From positions 124,001 to 188,000 of the forward strand of contig JAVLUZ010000329.1 of the NCBI GenBank assembly GCA_036768485.1: a stretch of 64,000 bases of DNA. Reading direction: 5' to 3'. Below, one piece after another: positions 25,493 through 37,779 of the stretch. Below the pieces are notes generated by a model. The model had not been told where the DNA came from, did not search any database, and saw nothing but the letters and a program-made list of their open reading frames with translations. The stretch's first letter is position 1. Every line of letters starts with the position of its first letter. This DNA is from Mermis nigrescens (taxonomy: Eukaryota; Nematoda; Enoplea; Mermithida; Mermithidae). Made by a program: the position numbers and the translations under genes.

Positions 25493-25689
25493 CTACAAAA
25501 ATACAAAAAAGTATTAATTTGTGATATCATGCGTTCCCTGCACGCGAATAAGTGCTAAGTGCCATCTTAATTAACAATGTTTGGGGCTTAGAAGCTATTG
25601 AGATATTTTTTAAATCAAACAATACAATCTTAAAATGCCTCGAACACTTTTTTATATCTACTTTGAAACACAAGTGTTCTTTGGGGGTT

Positions 25690-26400
25690 TTGGAACTTTT
25701 CCTAGTAGATGGCGGGCGGAACCGAAATTTCGAAGATCCAGGTATATAAAATTTTTACATCAGAAAAGAATTAAAAAATTGACGATATGACCAGAGATCG
25801 ATTTCTCGACGATTCTCATCGAGCTCTACTAGCCCTAAAAATCGCGAAAAACGAAATCGCCGAATAATCGAATTCTGAAAGTTCCGTTGATTCTGATTCT
25901 AGTTGGTTCAACTTACACCCATAAAAAACCATGATTACTGACAATATAGTAGTAAAAACCATGGCTGAGGTCATAGGTGCGCAGGGTCACACTTTCAGGG
26001 GGGGGGGGTAAAAACCATAAATTGCTAGATAGCTATGTGCTTGATAAAAGCGGCTCTATAGTCCTTTTGGGGTCAGAAAATTAGCTATACAGCCTTTTTG
26101 GTCGCAGAAAACTAGCTATTTAGCCTTTTTGGATTCACAAACATAGCTATATAGCCTTTCGGACTAAAAATAGCTATTAATCTCATGTTGGAGTCGAGAA
26201 AATGGCTTTATATTTCTTTGAAACTCAGAAAAGACAACTAAGTAGCATTTCTGAGCTCGAAAGAGACTATATAGCTAGTTTTATGAGCCCAAAAGGCTGT
26301 ATAGCTAATTTTCTGAGCAAAAAAAGGCTATACAGCAATGGTTTTCGGCCATAATCGCTGTATAGCTATCAGTTTTTCAAAGCTTAGGGGGTTATATCCC
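25690..26400. repeat. Degenerate family-A-like piece and ~40-bp tandem repeat
   Basis: 25750-25920 contains the family-A core (CGACGATTCTCATCGAGCTC). 26020-26375 is a tandem array with cores such as AGCTATATAGCCTTTTTGG and GAAAACTAGCTATTTAGCC, about ten diverged units, bracketed by CATAGGTGCGCAGGG on the left and CCCCATGCTCATGTGG on the right, which resemble family-A termini. Confidence 0.65.
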
Positions 26401-26862
26401 CACCCCCATGCTCATGTGGTTGACCTGATCTATATAGTTTTCAGCAAATATTCTTGAAATTATTGGAATTCCAATCATGAATAAAAAATATAGCTTCCAA
26501 ACAGTGATCGGACCGAGGCCTCGGCCTCGGCAAGCCTCGGCGTTTTTTGGAGCCTCGGCCTCGGCGCCGAGGGCGAAGCTGAAAAGTGCCGAGGCGCCGA
26601 GGGTTAAAATCAAATTTGAATAAGTTTAATAAGTTTAATATATCCGTTAAATATTAACTATTTAGAATGCATCTGCAGTACACAGGCTGTTTCTTACCTA
26701 TTGGCTTTTCTTATGGTTTTAGGCGCATACCCAGTTACACCAAGTTACATACAGCAAAGTGCCAATTGATATTCATATGATGACTAAGTTTTATTTCTTA
26801 TGCTCGCTACATGGATCGGAAAGTACAATCCAGAGAAAATAATTGTATATTAAACACTTTAT

Positions 26863-27087
26863 CTAACTAAAATAAATGTTTATATGTCTGTTGTTGTTAG
26901 CCAGAATTCTGATTTTAATCTGATGAAGCAGATCAAAATCTAGATAATCTGAATCAGAGTTAGCCTCATCCATTTCGCCTTGTTGTGCTATCGCGTCATC
27001 GTCGTCGTCATCGTTTATCAGATTCTTTAAAGTCACACTATTATAACCAACTGCTTTGAGATTATGCTTTACAAAAACATTTGTCTG
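26863..27087 (-). pseudogene. hAT transposase C-terminal remnant (arm 1)
   Basis: An open frame without a start codon. QTNVFVKHNLKAVGYNSV resembles the conserved C-terminal end of hAT transposases (the xxLxFLKxNL motif), followed by an acidic tail (DDDDDDAIAQ, DSDYLDFD) and a stop at 26865-26863. It is non-functional because the catalytic DDE/RNase-H part is absent. Confidence 0.6.
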
Positions 27088-27402
27088 TCATTCATTCACC
27101 ACAGCTTTTCTATTCTTTCACCGCATTGTCGTGAATTATTTTTAGTTTAGAGGTTTTGTGTGACAGAATCACCGATTAAGTATCCTACCGACCTTCCTGC
27201 ATAGCATATAGTTCCTATTTTAACCCTAACGTAGAGCTCAGGCTCGTATACAGGGCGATTGGAGGAAAGTACCCCTTTCAAGATGAAATGTGAGAATAAT
27301 CGCGAAAGACTTTTCGCGCTTCGAGTTGAATTTCACAATGATAATTTGTACAACCAAAAGCGTCTTTTCGCTATATGGATCGGAAAGTACAGTCGCTATA
27401 TG

Positions 27403-29292
27403 CAGAGGCGGATTTAAGGGGGCGGCCGCTCCCCATTGGCCAAAATATTTGGCGAGGTAACGAATGGATATGCAATTTGCAATGATTTTTAGCCGTCAGT
27501 GACCATAATTTCTTAAATTTTTCCGGCGCTACGCGCCAGATGATACCTATTAATGACATTTATTTACTTTCTTGGCGACCTGGGCCCGGTTTCACCATAA
27601 GTTTACGACTCCTAAGAGTCCTACGAGTTCCGTTTTACGGGAAAATCGGGTTTCACCATCTTTTTACGGGTTACGAATTACGACTACGAGTTATGAGTAA
27701 CGAGCAACGGGTTAAGAGTTCGTATTACGAGGGTTTCACCAGGGTTTCCGTAGGACTCATAAAAACTCATTTTTTACGAGTACTTTTTGGACCTTTTTAC
27801 GAGTACTCGTAATAAAATGTAAATCTTTTCTGTTGCGTATGACATTCTTCGTTGATCATTGTCTGTTTTAAACAGCATAATTATGTAATTAATTGCAGAT
27901 TTTATGCCGCTCGATAGAATAACATAGAAAATGTTAAGAAATGTTTAAGATTTAGTCAACAAGAATTAATAAGCTTCTCAGAAAATTTATAACTTTAAAT
28001 AAAAATGAAAATAATAATATTAGTAATAATAATAACGATAATAACAATAAAAATATTAATAATAATTATTATAATACCTATAATAAGAATATTACTAATA
28101 CTAATAATAATAATTATTATTATTATACTAATACTAATAATAAAATTATTAATAATAATAATAATTATTATTATTATTATTATTACTATTATAATTTATA
28201 AACAAAATCAATTAAATCAGATTCAGAGACGTTATGAAGCTAAAAGTATATCAAAGCGTATTATTTCAATTTTCAAATTTAAGAAATCATTCTTAGTTGT
28301 CATTAATACGTACATCGGCTCTTTTCCGAAGGAAGTGCGATGGAATTCTAATTTTCAGAAATCTAATCAAAAATGTCTGATTTCCGCAATGCATGAAAAA
28401 ATGTCTAAGTGATTGTAATATTTTTCATAAAAAAGCTGCGAATATTACTAACAAGGGCTAAAGAAATAAATTTCGAATTACTACTCTAGAATGCAGCTTA
28501 AGAATCGAATTTTATGGGATTTCTCTAAAACATTTTTTGAAAAATATATTATTTTTTAATGCTAATCTTCTTACCCTTTACATGTGCTGCCAGTATATGT
28601 ATTATTTAGGTGTGTGCACGAAAGTGAAACAAATTGAGAAAAAACAAACCAGAAAACTATTAAACGCACTCACTCGTAACATTCGATCGTAATATCTGGT
28701 GAAACCGCCCGGCCGTTATTCGTGAAAAAGCACTCGTATAGAACTCGTAACTCGTAGCCCGTGGCTCGTGAATCTCAGTTATTGGTGAAACGGAAATTTG
28801 TAGCACTCGTAGCCCGTACTCGTGAAACCGTCACCCGTAACTCGTAACTCGTAGCTTTGTGGTGAAACCGGGCCCTGTAAGCCCTTTCCTGTTCATGTAG
28901 GTTTCAAAACAACTTTAACAGCAGAAACAGCTATTTTTGCATAGTTTTCTTCTATTTTCAATAAAAAAATTTCAATGTTTCGCATCAAATGCTATAAATA
29001 CAGGAAATCAAGCAGTAAATCATGCTTCTAGACGCCTGTCCGCCTTAATTTTGCAAATATTTCAGCGCTTCGCGCCAGATTTTTATTAAAGTCTTAGAAA
29101 TTTAAGGATTTTTTCGCACAAAATTGTCGAAAATTCTAAACTTTTAAAGAAAATTATGACTCAAAAGTGATTTTATGTAAAAGTATACAATGTAAAACAC
29201 CGAAAAATGCTATTTCGCGCTTTAAGGGCAAAATTTTGAACCTGTTTTTGACTTTTTTGGAAAAGTTTATATACCGCCCCCTCCCGCTACTG
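27403..29292. mobile_element. Family-G element nested in the hAT foldback
   Basis: Starts CAGAGGCGGATTTAAGGGGG and ends CCGCCCCCTCCCGCTACTG; the interior (AATGACATTTATTTAC, AACAGCAGAAACAGC, hairpins at about 27520 and 29063) is collinear with 8475-9081 in the other orientation. Its continuity is broken by 27582-28875. The target duplication is not clear. Confidence 0.75.
27582..28875. mobile_element. TIR element with GGGCCCGGTTTCACCA ends and ACGAGT subterminal repeats
   Basis: A 1294-bp element with a perfect 16-bp terminal inverted repeat (27582-27597 and 28860-28875). Within 250 bp of each end it carries many short ACGAGT/ACTCGT and GGTTTCACC/GGTGAAACC words, a typical array of subterminal transposase sites. 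The centre is a TAA/TTA-rich microsatellite (about 28005-28200). Comparison with 8475-9081 shows the empty site (GCGACCTGGAAGCC), leaving only 1-3 bp duplicated; this would suit a PIF/Harbinger-type element but I cannot confirm the superfamily. Confidence 0.85.
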
Positions 29293-29359
29293 GATGGATC
29301 AGAAAGTACAGTAATTCTCGCATTTGTCTGCTACCATAAAACGTTCAAAAACTCTTTTT

Positions 29360-29476
29360 GTAAAGCACAATCCCAAAGTAGTTGGTTATAATAGTGTGAC
29401 TTTAAAGAATCTGATAAAGGCTGATGACGACGATAACGCGATAGCACTACAAGGCGAAATAGATGAGGCTACTTAA
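29360..29476 (+). pseudogene. hAT transposase C-terminal remnant (arm 2, inverted)
   Basis: VKHNPKVVGYNSVTLKNL plus ADDDDNAIALQGEIDEAT and a stop: the inverted counterpart of 26863-27087, with a premature stop relative to it. It shows the element's two arms are copies of one 3' end. Confidence 0.6.
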
Positions 29477-29784
29477 CTTTGATTCAGATGATCTAGATTT
29501 CGATGATGAATTATCTGCTTCACCAGATTGAAATAAAAATTCTGGCTAACACCAATAAAAATTTGTTTTAGTTCGATAAAGTGTTAAATATTACGATTAT
29601 TCTCTAGCTCATGTACACACAAAATATTCTAAGAGTACCATTTATGGGTATAGGTATATAAGCTTGACCCTCGGCATTACCCTCGGCCTCGGCCTCGGCC
29701 GAGGCAAGGATTTTAAGTCGCCTCGGCCTCGGCCGCCAGGCCGAGGGTCCAAAAAGTACCCTCGGTCCGATCACTGCTTCCAAA

Positions 29785-30414
29785 TTTGTTTCCTAGAACC
29801 ATTCAAACATTTCTAAAGACTCTGATGGCGACCGCCTTCTCGCCAATCTAGATACCAGTCCCAATATGCAGGGTGACACGAAATGATAGACCATCTGTAA
29901 AAATCGACTCCATGTTATGATAGACATACTCTCTAAGTACCATTTTGTAGAGCTACGGAAAGTAAAAGTAAGATACTTTGTATAAAAGAGGTTCCAGCAA
30001 AGAGCCCTGAGTAAAGTATAGAGTAAAAAGGTCAAGCACACAGAGTCGAAACCGAACGCTGCGATATTCTACATAAACATAACCAAAAAATTGCATATTG
30101 CGTTAAATGAATTAGATACGAGTAAGATACAAAATTTTTCGGAAATCTGTTGTGTTCAATGCCTAAGCGCTTGAGACAGGTTGGTGAAGCTGAGGGCAAT
30201 CATACGAATTTTTGAATTGATGTAATCGTGCAGATCGAAAACTAAGATTTTTTATTTTTAATCAATAAAACATTAATTGGTGCACATTGCGCTATGAAAA
30301 ATTTAGCATCCAACGCAGAACTGGTTGCTCTACAACATGGTATTTGTATAGTTTTCCATGATGCTAAGAAGTCAAATTGTGCACGGAGCCTACCATTTCG
30401 TGACACACTGTACA
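29785..30414. other. No feature recognised
   Basis: Between two hAT-like elements. Short open frames exist but lack splice or family support. Confidence 0.5.
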
Positions 30415-31117
30415 CAGAGCCGTATCCAGGATTTCATTTTGAGGGGCGGGGCGAAAATTGTTGAGGCCAGATATTTCGAAAACCATTTGGAGATAGGCGA
30501 AAATAAAGGCAGTTTTGAACGTATCTCGGCGAGCTCGATACCATGTTGAAGAAAAATTTTATAAAATTCAAAAATTCAAACTGATATCTCATCACTTAAT
30601 CGACGAATTATTCCTTATCTCTTGCCTTTGTATTTAATCATTGTGCTTTACAGAGAAAAACAATACAGATAATGAATAATTCGGTGCGAAGCGCCGAAAA
30701 ATTGACATATTCTGCATGTCAAGCTCGGACTTGAGCGGTTTTGAGCGGGCTATAAGACAAAAACATATATAATTTATAAATACGACGCTAAGCGCTGAAA
30801 AAATTTCATGTTTGCCATGTCCATAACTCAAAGTTGAGCTGTTTTGAGTGGGCTAGAAGGCAAAAACTATAGTTGAACAATGAATCCGGCGCAGAGCGCC
30901 GGAAAAAAATTGACATGCTATGCTCTCTATGTCTTACTCAAATTCGAGCGATTTTTATCGGTTTAGACGACAAAACTATACATAAGTACGCTAAAACCCT
31001 GTTTTGGCGGAGTTTTAAACGTACTTCGCCAATTTTTTATTTTTCCCTTTAGGCGACCCTTAGGTGAAAAAATTTTTTTTCATATATCGGTCCCCAGCCC
31101 CCCTGAATACAGGCCTG
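30415..31117 (-). mobile_element. Family-D element with three tandem hairpin units
   Basis: Termini CAGAGCCGTATCCAGGATTT and (inverted) CAGGCCTGTATTCAGG; weak flanks actgtaca / cctgaacg (5 of 8). The interior has three units of roughly 100 bp, each with a GGCGC-NNN-GCGCC hairpin (30683, 30783, 30885) and the shared block TTGAGCGGTTTTGAGCGGGC. It is non-coding. Confidence 0.75.
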
Positions 31118-31370
31118 CCTGAACGTATCAGTTTTTTCGGAACTCGTGCCATATAAACTCGAAAAAGGCACTTTAGAAAATATTTCTGGAGCTGATCGAC
31201 CCTTATTGGAAGTCCTGGCTGTATGCAATATGCATGTCTTATAAAAGATCTACTACGGCCTCTCGATTGAAGATTTTTGGAATTATCAATTCGAAAACGA
31301 TGATTTATCATCGTCTCCCTCTTCAGCTACATTACATATACAGTTAAGGGCAAGAAAAAGGAAACATTAA

Positions 31371-31501
31371 ATGGCTTCTCTGGATGGGCCAACTACAAAG
31401 AGTGGCGTGACTGTCAAAAAATTTTATCAATACTACATCAAAGGTTTACTTACTTGCCGTGAAAACAAATCTGACGTTTCGTTTTATGCACTAATGGCTA
31501 A
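31371..31501 (+). CDS. Candidate first coding exon
   Basis: ATG at 31371 opens 43 codons ending AA|GTAAGT at 31502, an excellent donor. The peptide starts MASLDGPTTKSGVTVKKFYQ and continues with a cysteine-containing helix-like part (GLLTCRENKSDVSFYALMAK at the end). Codon composition is balanced, unlike the surrounding AT-rich DNA. I do not recognise the protein and found no downstream exon in the next kilobases, so it could be a short chance frame. Confidence 0.4.
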
Positions 31502-31509
31502 GTAAGTAT

Positions 31510-33324
31510 CTAATCTAATACGAAACTAGACAGGTTTACATTAAAATGAAAACCATAAAAGTCACACGTTATTTTATGCAGCTCTCACGAAATCGATTGC
31601 TGTTATTCTTTTGTTTTGCATACCTAGCACAGATATATTATTCTCTGTAGCTAGCTAATTATTGTTTTCTATAATCTATTCTTTGGCATTTCGTAGCTCC
31701 TCTCTCAAAGTAATTCATTTTGTTTTAATAGAGACAAGAACTCCAAAAAATAAAATTATAAAATTATTTGATATTAAATTAAATTATTAATAAATTCAGT
31801 AAAATTAAAGTTATCAAATTATAGATGTCAAAGAGGAAACCATTGAATATTCAGCATGTGACTGCAAATCATTTTAAAGCGCTTCAATGTATCAATTTGT
31901 CAAGTTTGTGAATACAAAAGGCGAAATAAATAAACCTTCTTGAAATCATTTATTCGATGATGCGCACTTTTTAAAATAAATCACTGAGTAGCATTGGGTA
32001 GAAATGTACCTTGAAAGTGCCAGCTTAGACGGAGTGTCCAAGAAAGAAATTACATGCCACCAAAGACAATCAGGTACACAGCTCGTGTCCATCAGACATT
32101 AATCTTCTTTCGCGAAATCTAGCATCGAGCAATGCGCATAATTTATATACTTCTATATGAGATGAAAACAGAATAAGATTTGTGTAGCCAGCCAGGGACA
32201 GGAGAACCTGCCCTTAAATGAAAGAGTATTTTTTTATTAAGAGACATCAAAGGGAAAAATTAAAATTTATCGAAGTTTACTATGAAAATCGCTAAAACGG
32301 GTTTTCACTTTTCTTTCAGCAACTTCTGAGTTATCAAGTTCAAAATCTTCCGCACCGGCTTTCTTAGTTTTCAACTATATTTGTAGTTTGAAAAGCCAAA
32401 GCTTGTCCTGAATATGGTAAACATTAGCATACTTCAAGTTAATTTATTTACTTATACATTTTACTTTACAAAACATAGAAGTAGAACACAAAAACGAAAA
32501 TATCAAAATGTTTCAGAGTCGTCCTTGATTAAACTAGTTATTAAGAAATTAATTACGTATACAAAGTTTCGGCCATATTGTAAAATCATTCCGAGTTTTC
32601 TAAAAGCGAATATATAAAATTGTTAAATAGGTTCATGATTCGACGTTTTCAGGCTCCTATTTAATTTTCATCTTTTTGAACAAATAATAAAAAATTACTA
32701 AATCCCGAAAAATTTTAACCTTGTACTAAAATAATAAAAAATAGATACGGCGTTAAGCGTCGACAAATTTACACGCTTGTTATGAGCTTTATTCAAATTT
32801 CAGCTTCTTGACGAACAGCTCGAATTCGGATATGTATGATGATTAATCCAGAAACCAAATTATTTTATTAGCGCGAAAGGCAGAAAATTCTGACATTTAA
32901 CAGAATCTACGCAAATTTCAGCATAATATTGGCAAAGGTAGACGATACAGAAAATTGATAGGATAATACGTGCAGACAGAACGGCACTTCATACAATATT
33001 ATGAAATATTCAGAAAACGCAATGTTAAAATGTCAGGAAACATGGTGCAGTCAATATGAATGCGATCTAAGGTTAAAAAGCGAAGTGATTGTGAACCACG
33101 GTCAAATTTAAGTAAATCACAGGCCTATTCATCTTGCAGTAAACGACTAAACGTGACGCATTTCAAAATGAATATTACATAAAAATAAATCGAAACTTTT
33201 GAAATTTGACTTTTCCAGAATGCATTGGTGTGTGAAAATACAAGAAAAAATTTAAAATGTGACAATTTGGCTAAAAGATAGTTCTTAGCATAGTTTCCCG
33301 AGGTCGAAAGTTAAAGAATGGGGG
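31510..33324. other. AT-rich stretch, nothing recognised
   Basis: One relic hairpin motif at about 32750 (GGCGTTAAGCGTC). Otherwise no repeat or coding pattern visible. Confidence 0.5.
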
Positions 33325-33332
33325 GTGAAATC

Positions 33333-34505
33333 CAGTGATCGACCGGGTACCCGGGCCCGGACCGGGCCCGGCCGGTCAAGCAGGCCCGGGCCCGGGCCCG
33401 GCTGAAAAGCACCGGGCCCGGGCCTAATTAAAACAAAGTTTTTGGTTTTTGAAATTTACGATGTTATTACGAAATCACAACGTTAGCAACATATGAATGT
33501 GAAAATCGATTAAACCATTCAGTCCAAGCTCCATGCATGCTATATTTTCCTAAGCGTATCATTTTATGTCATATCCTTCCTCCCAAAGCTCATTCATACA
33601 GAGCATTGATTATTAAATATATTAACATTATACTTATTACTTCAAACATTTTGATGTTTATTGTAATGCTAACGACGACACAGCTGCAACGCGACTTGTC
33701 TATTGATTGTGAAAATACAGTGTGAGTCACCATACATGCTTCATGATCTATATCGTCCTTTCCTCTGTCTACGTTGTGATTCTTATCAGCATATATTCCG
33801 CAGTTTTCACATAACTCACCATCTCCTTTGCTCTCATACGTTTTCTGCTTCATATGCACATATTCTTCCAAAATCAGTGAAGGCGCTACTCTGCAACTGT
33901 ACGCATACAGTTAAGCACGACTATTTGTAGGCAATAATATCCCTTGAGTGCTCCATCTTAAATACTTGCTCAATAATTTCAACGTGCACCGTTTTCATGT
34001 CAAAACGTTCTTAAAAGTTGACAAATATTCTTTGATCCCATTAATGAAATTTTATTTTTAGGCCAACTTTATTTTACTACTATAGCTAAAATTTCACGAA
34101 TGTCTTCTCCGATTTGGTTATTCTTTGATTTAAAAACAAGCGACCGTTCGACAGCTGTCTGTAAAAAGTGCAAAACTTCAATTTCCCGTGGTTCTGGACC
34201 AATCGCTTCAAAATGGGGCAATGGCTCTGTAATCCGGCATCTTAAATCAGCCCATTTTGAAATATAATCTGAAGGCTATTGGATCCGGTTCATTTGGTCT
34301 TAAGTCATAGTTATTAAGCTCGCAGATTGATGAATAAAGCTTCCTGACGTTGGTGTGACTTAAATACTCATACGGAAGTCAAAACTTCATATTTAAATAC
34401 ATTAAGCGTAAACTTACATACTCTATATAGACATTCCATAGAATGTACCATATAACGTGCAGGCCCGGGCCCGGGCCCGGTTTTTTCGGGCCCGGTCGAT
34501 CACTG
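33333..34505. mobile_element. hAT-like element with CAGTGATCGACCGGG ends, exact TSD
   Basis: 1173 bp with terminal inverted repeat CAGTGATCGACCGGG, flanked by perfect 8-bp repeats gtgaaatc (33325-33332, 34506-34513). Both subterminal regions are dominated by CCCGGGCCCGG palindromic repeats, the counterpart of the CCTCGG repeats in the 26502-29776 element; the first eight terminal bases are identical in the two. The interior contains a coding remnant (34069-34275). Confidence 0.92.
34069..34275 (-). pseudogene. Unidentified coding remnant in the hAT-like element
   Basis: An open frame of 68 codons bounded by stops, no ATG at its start. It reads ISKWADLRCRITEPLPHFEA and later EVLHFLQTAVERSLVFKSKN, ending ILAIVVK. 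The composition is protein-like, and the position inside an element with hAT features suggests a transposase-derived or captured exon. I cannot assign a domain. Confidence 0.45.
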
Positions 34506-34513
34506 GTGAAATC

Positions 34514-36285
34514 CCCAAATTTAGAACCACATGCCTTTTTGCAGGTCAATTACGAAAAATGATTTGAACAGCGCCTATATAACATAATTTACTGTGGAAA
34601 AGTGCAGTTTTTAGTACTTTTTGTCCAATTCTGACTAGTTTAGTCATTTTTATAAGTAAAAAATATAAGAATTCATCGAAAATTTTGTTTTTTCAGATCA
34701 TTTAGACATCATTATAGGCATTTTATGGGTAGAAAATACAGAAATGAACTAGTCGGCGCGTCGAAAAAATTTTAATATCTTTGCTACTTTCGAACGAAAA
34801 AATCTTACAGAAAATGTCTGATAGCTCAAAATCGTCTGACAGTGATTTAAGTCTTAGACCCTGAGGTAGGGCTAACACCCCCCTTATGGGAATGTGTGGT
34901 TCTTAGGATTTTTCATTTTCTAAATAACAATAGCTAGCGTGTTCCGAGAGACTTTCAACGAAAGACAATGTTTCTCGACGCGAAAAAAACAATAGTGCTA
35001 TATCATAGACGCACAAGGTCGGGATCGGCAGGGGAAGGATTGAAATCCCAGAAATTAAGACCAGTAAATCTAGTACAATTCATGTTTTCTTTTTGAAAGT
35101 CAAGTGACGAACATAGTCAAAATATGCGAAATTCGGAGGCGTCCATTGATCTATCCACGCAGGCCCCAAAGGGTTGCCAGGTGAAAATTTCAAAAACAAA
35201 TTAAATGCAGAATATGGGTTCCGTCAAAAATCGTGCTGCACACTTTGCAAGCTCTGCTACCCGGGCACCCGGCCATTCAACCCGGGTAGAACCAGAACCT
35301 AAGATAAGTTAAGAATGGAAGGGATACTCTCTTCTCTTCGGCTAGGGTGATCGGCTTGGCGCGCTCAAGTGTTTCAACTTTAAAGTTGAATCGTAACGTT
35401 ATAATTTTCACAGAATTGCTCGAATCTTTATTTCGAATTCAGCCCAATCATCACCATTATCAAAACTGTTGTCATTCTTGCCTTTTGCAAACGGCTTTAT
35501 AAGGACTAACAAAACGATTATTATCAAACAGGTGCCAAATTATTTTTTCAATGTATTAAACTAAAATCAAATTGAAAGTGAGAGCTTGCCGAATCGGGGC
35601 TAAGCACTGAAGAATTTTGATATTTTTCCCTTTATAAAATTTCCTTTGGGCATTATAAAGGCCCACAGTAAAGGAAATATCGGGCGCCGTAACTATTTCA
35701 CATTCCTACTGCTTTGGTCACGAAAATATCTTTGTACACGCAAGTATTAATACAGCCTCAAAATTTAGTTGACTCCAAGAAATCATGATTTAAAGTCTGA
35801 TCGATTTTTCTAAAAATTCTAAATTTTAAAGATTTCAGGTACAAAAAGGTTTAAGCTGAGACGGCTCTTGGTCTCAGCATCTGCTCAATATTCTGAGCAA
35901 AGTTTGCTCGAGATTTGAAAATAGAGCACAAGTTTGGAGCCCAATATGTAGGAACTTAATTTAGCGAAGTCGTCTCAAGCTCGGAAAGATTTATGTAACT
36001 TTTCTACACAAAAGTTGACAATAAACACAACAAATAAACGGAAAATACATATTCTATATATCTAACCCTATTATCCAGGATTTTATTTCAGCAATATCAT
36101 CAAAATTCTGAAAATGTATATATATAATGCCTTTATACGCTATTTTATGGCTAAAACGACGTTTCTTCGATATGTTTTGCGTTATTGGATCACACCTGTG
36201 GCTCGTGGTGATAAACTAAACAAAACTTAAGTGATATAAGAAAAGTTTTAAAATTTTAACTTTTTAAACTGAATTTTGTAGCCTT
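34514..36285. other. No gene; scattered short repeats
   Basis: Mostly unique AT-rich sequence with a degenerate hairpin at about 35597 and CCCGGGCACCCGG / CCCGGGTAGAACC words at 35255-35295. No coding exon recognised. Confidence 0.5.
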
Positions 36286-36289
36286 TTTG

Positions 36290-36920
36290 AGAACAAACAA
36301 GGCTAAAACGCGAGTATTATAAAACTCTTGCGCGAAGCACCGGAAGTTTTTGACATCTTCATGCCTTATAGCTAAATTTTGAAACTTTCTGAAGATAAGC
36401 AATACATAAATTATATTTGGCGCGAGGCGCGAGAAAATATTTCATTTATTCATCCTTTTGGAAACTAAATTTTGTAGATTTCTGACTATAAGCGACGCAG
36501 TAACACTAAATATTGCAACTTTTTGAGTATAAACAATGCAGTTGTGTATAGCTCGCGCAAAGCGCCGGAGATTTTCGACCTTTTTATCCTTATACATATG
36601 CTTAATTTTGCATCTTTCTGTATGTAAGCGATAGAAATTATGTCTGGCGCGAAGCGTTATAGATTTCAGCGATTTTTAATCCGGTAGGCTCCCCGTTGCG
36701 GTTTTCCAAGCAAAGCAAAAATTATATCTGGCGCGAAACGCCGGAAAATTTAGACAGTTTTGTGTCCTTAAGCTAAATTTTATGCCATTCTGAAGATTAG
36801 GAATGCAGAAAATTTAATCAAACGAAAATGTTATCGGAAATTGAATGTATATAAAACTTCTGATTGAACTAGTGGTGCAAAGCTCTGAAAATTTGAGTAT
36901 TTTCACGCTGGGAAATGCTA
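36290..36920. repeat. Tandem hairpin repeat (GGCGCGAAGCGCC), ~90-115-bp units
   Basis: Five to six diverged units, hairpins at about 36330, 36418, 36552, 36636, 36730, each followed by a GAAAATTT-like block and a TTTTGTATCTTTCTG-like block. It is non-coding. Confidence 0.75.
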
Positions 36921-37254
36921 AGATGTACATATGTAAATAGTTTCATAGCTAAAAAATTCTAAAAAAAAACTTTCAGCGGTAATTCCCACTTTACCTCCAT
37001 CCTAGATACAAACCTGTATCCATGCCTGAGCAAATATTTTTCCGCGCCTTATTTGCATCATTCCTGCGAGTTTTGTAAAAAAAATCCGGACTTCCCAAGC
37101 TGAGTTTTGACAGTTTCTCACGGAGCCCATATTCTGCACTTTAGACTCAGAAACTATCCAAATTGTTCGGAAAGGCCGAAAAATTTGTTCAGAGTGCCCA
37201 AAAACCTACCACCCTTCCTGTGCTTAAGCATTAGGGACCGAAATCGCCAAAGGC

Positions 37255-37428
37255 CAGGGTTGCCAAGTGCTCTTGTCAAAAAAAGACCCAATTTTAATCT
37301 CAAACTGCCTGAAAAAAGCCCAACCAATGGTTAAGCATAGACGCAAAAAACCACAATCGTTAGAAAATGCCTTCACCGGCCTCTAAAAACCCCCAAAATG
37401 GGGGATAAGCCCTAAATTGGCAACCCTG
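37255..37428. mobile_element. Short hAT MITE, CAGGGTTGCCAA ends, exact TSD
   Basis: 174 bp with terminal inverted repeats CAGGGTTGCCAA, flanked by perfect 8-bp duplications ccaaaggc (37247-37254, 37429-37436). The ends are close to those of the coding hAT at 46989-48951 (CAGTGTTGCCA), so that element or a relative may have mobilised it. Confidence 0.93.
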
Positions 37429-37779
37429 CCAAAGGCCCCTAACCACCATTTTTTCCTAGTGATTTGGTTCACAATGTTAACCATACCCAAATTTTTTTCC
37501 TTATTTCAAAGTTTAGTTAACATTTTCGGGGGGTCTAAAAACGATTAAAAATTGAGCGCTCATGTTGAAAAACCGATGCTTTTTGCAGAAAGTCCATCCT
37601 ACATAAAATGGCGAGAATTAAAACGAGTTTTTGAACATTTTATTATTGTAAATGTAGTGTACTGCAATCAATATAAGGATCAGTTATATGTTCTATCTTC
37701 TAAAACTGCATTTTCAGACCTACACTAGTGCACTTTAGCCGATTTCTGGAGTCTCATCGAAGAATAAAAACTCATTAAT

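Larger units (their letters stand above)
26502..29776. mobile_element. hAT foldback element, exact TSD, hosts two nested elements
   Basis: A 3275-bp element with 17-bp terminal inverted repeats CAGTGATCGGACCGAGG, flanked by perfect 8-bp duplications cttccaaa (26494-26501, 29777-29784). The subterminal parts are CCTCGG/GGCCGAGG-rich. Both arms carry the same transposase C-terminal coding tail in opposite orientation (26863-27087 minus, 29360-29476 plus), so both ends derive from the 3' end of the ancestral hAT: a snap-back derivative. The middle is a family-G element (27403-29292) itself split by a GGGCCCGG-TIR element (27582-28875). Confidence 0.9.

Noticed and set aside
28005..28412. Ile-rich 135-residue frame resembling a membrane protein
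   Set aside because: It is a TAA/TTA microsatellite inside the GGGCCCGG-TIR element.
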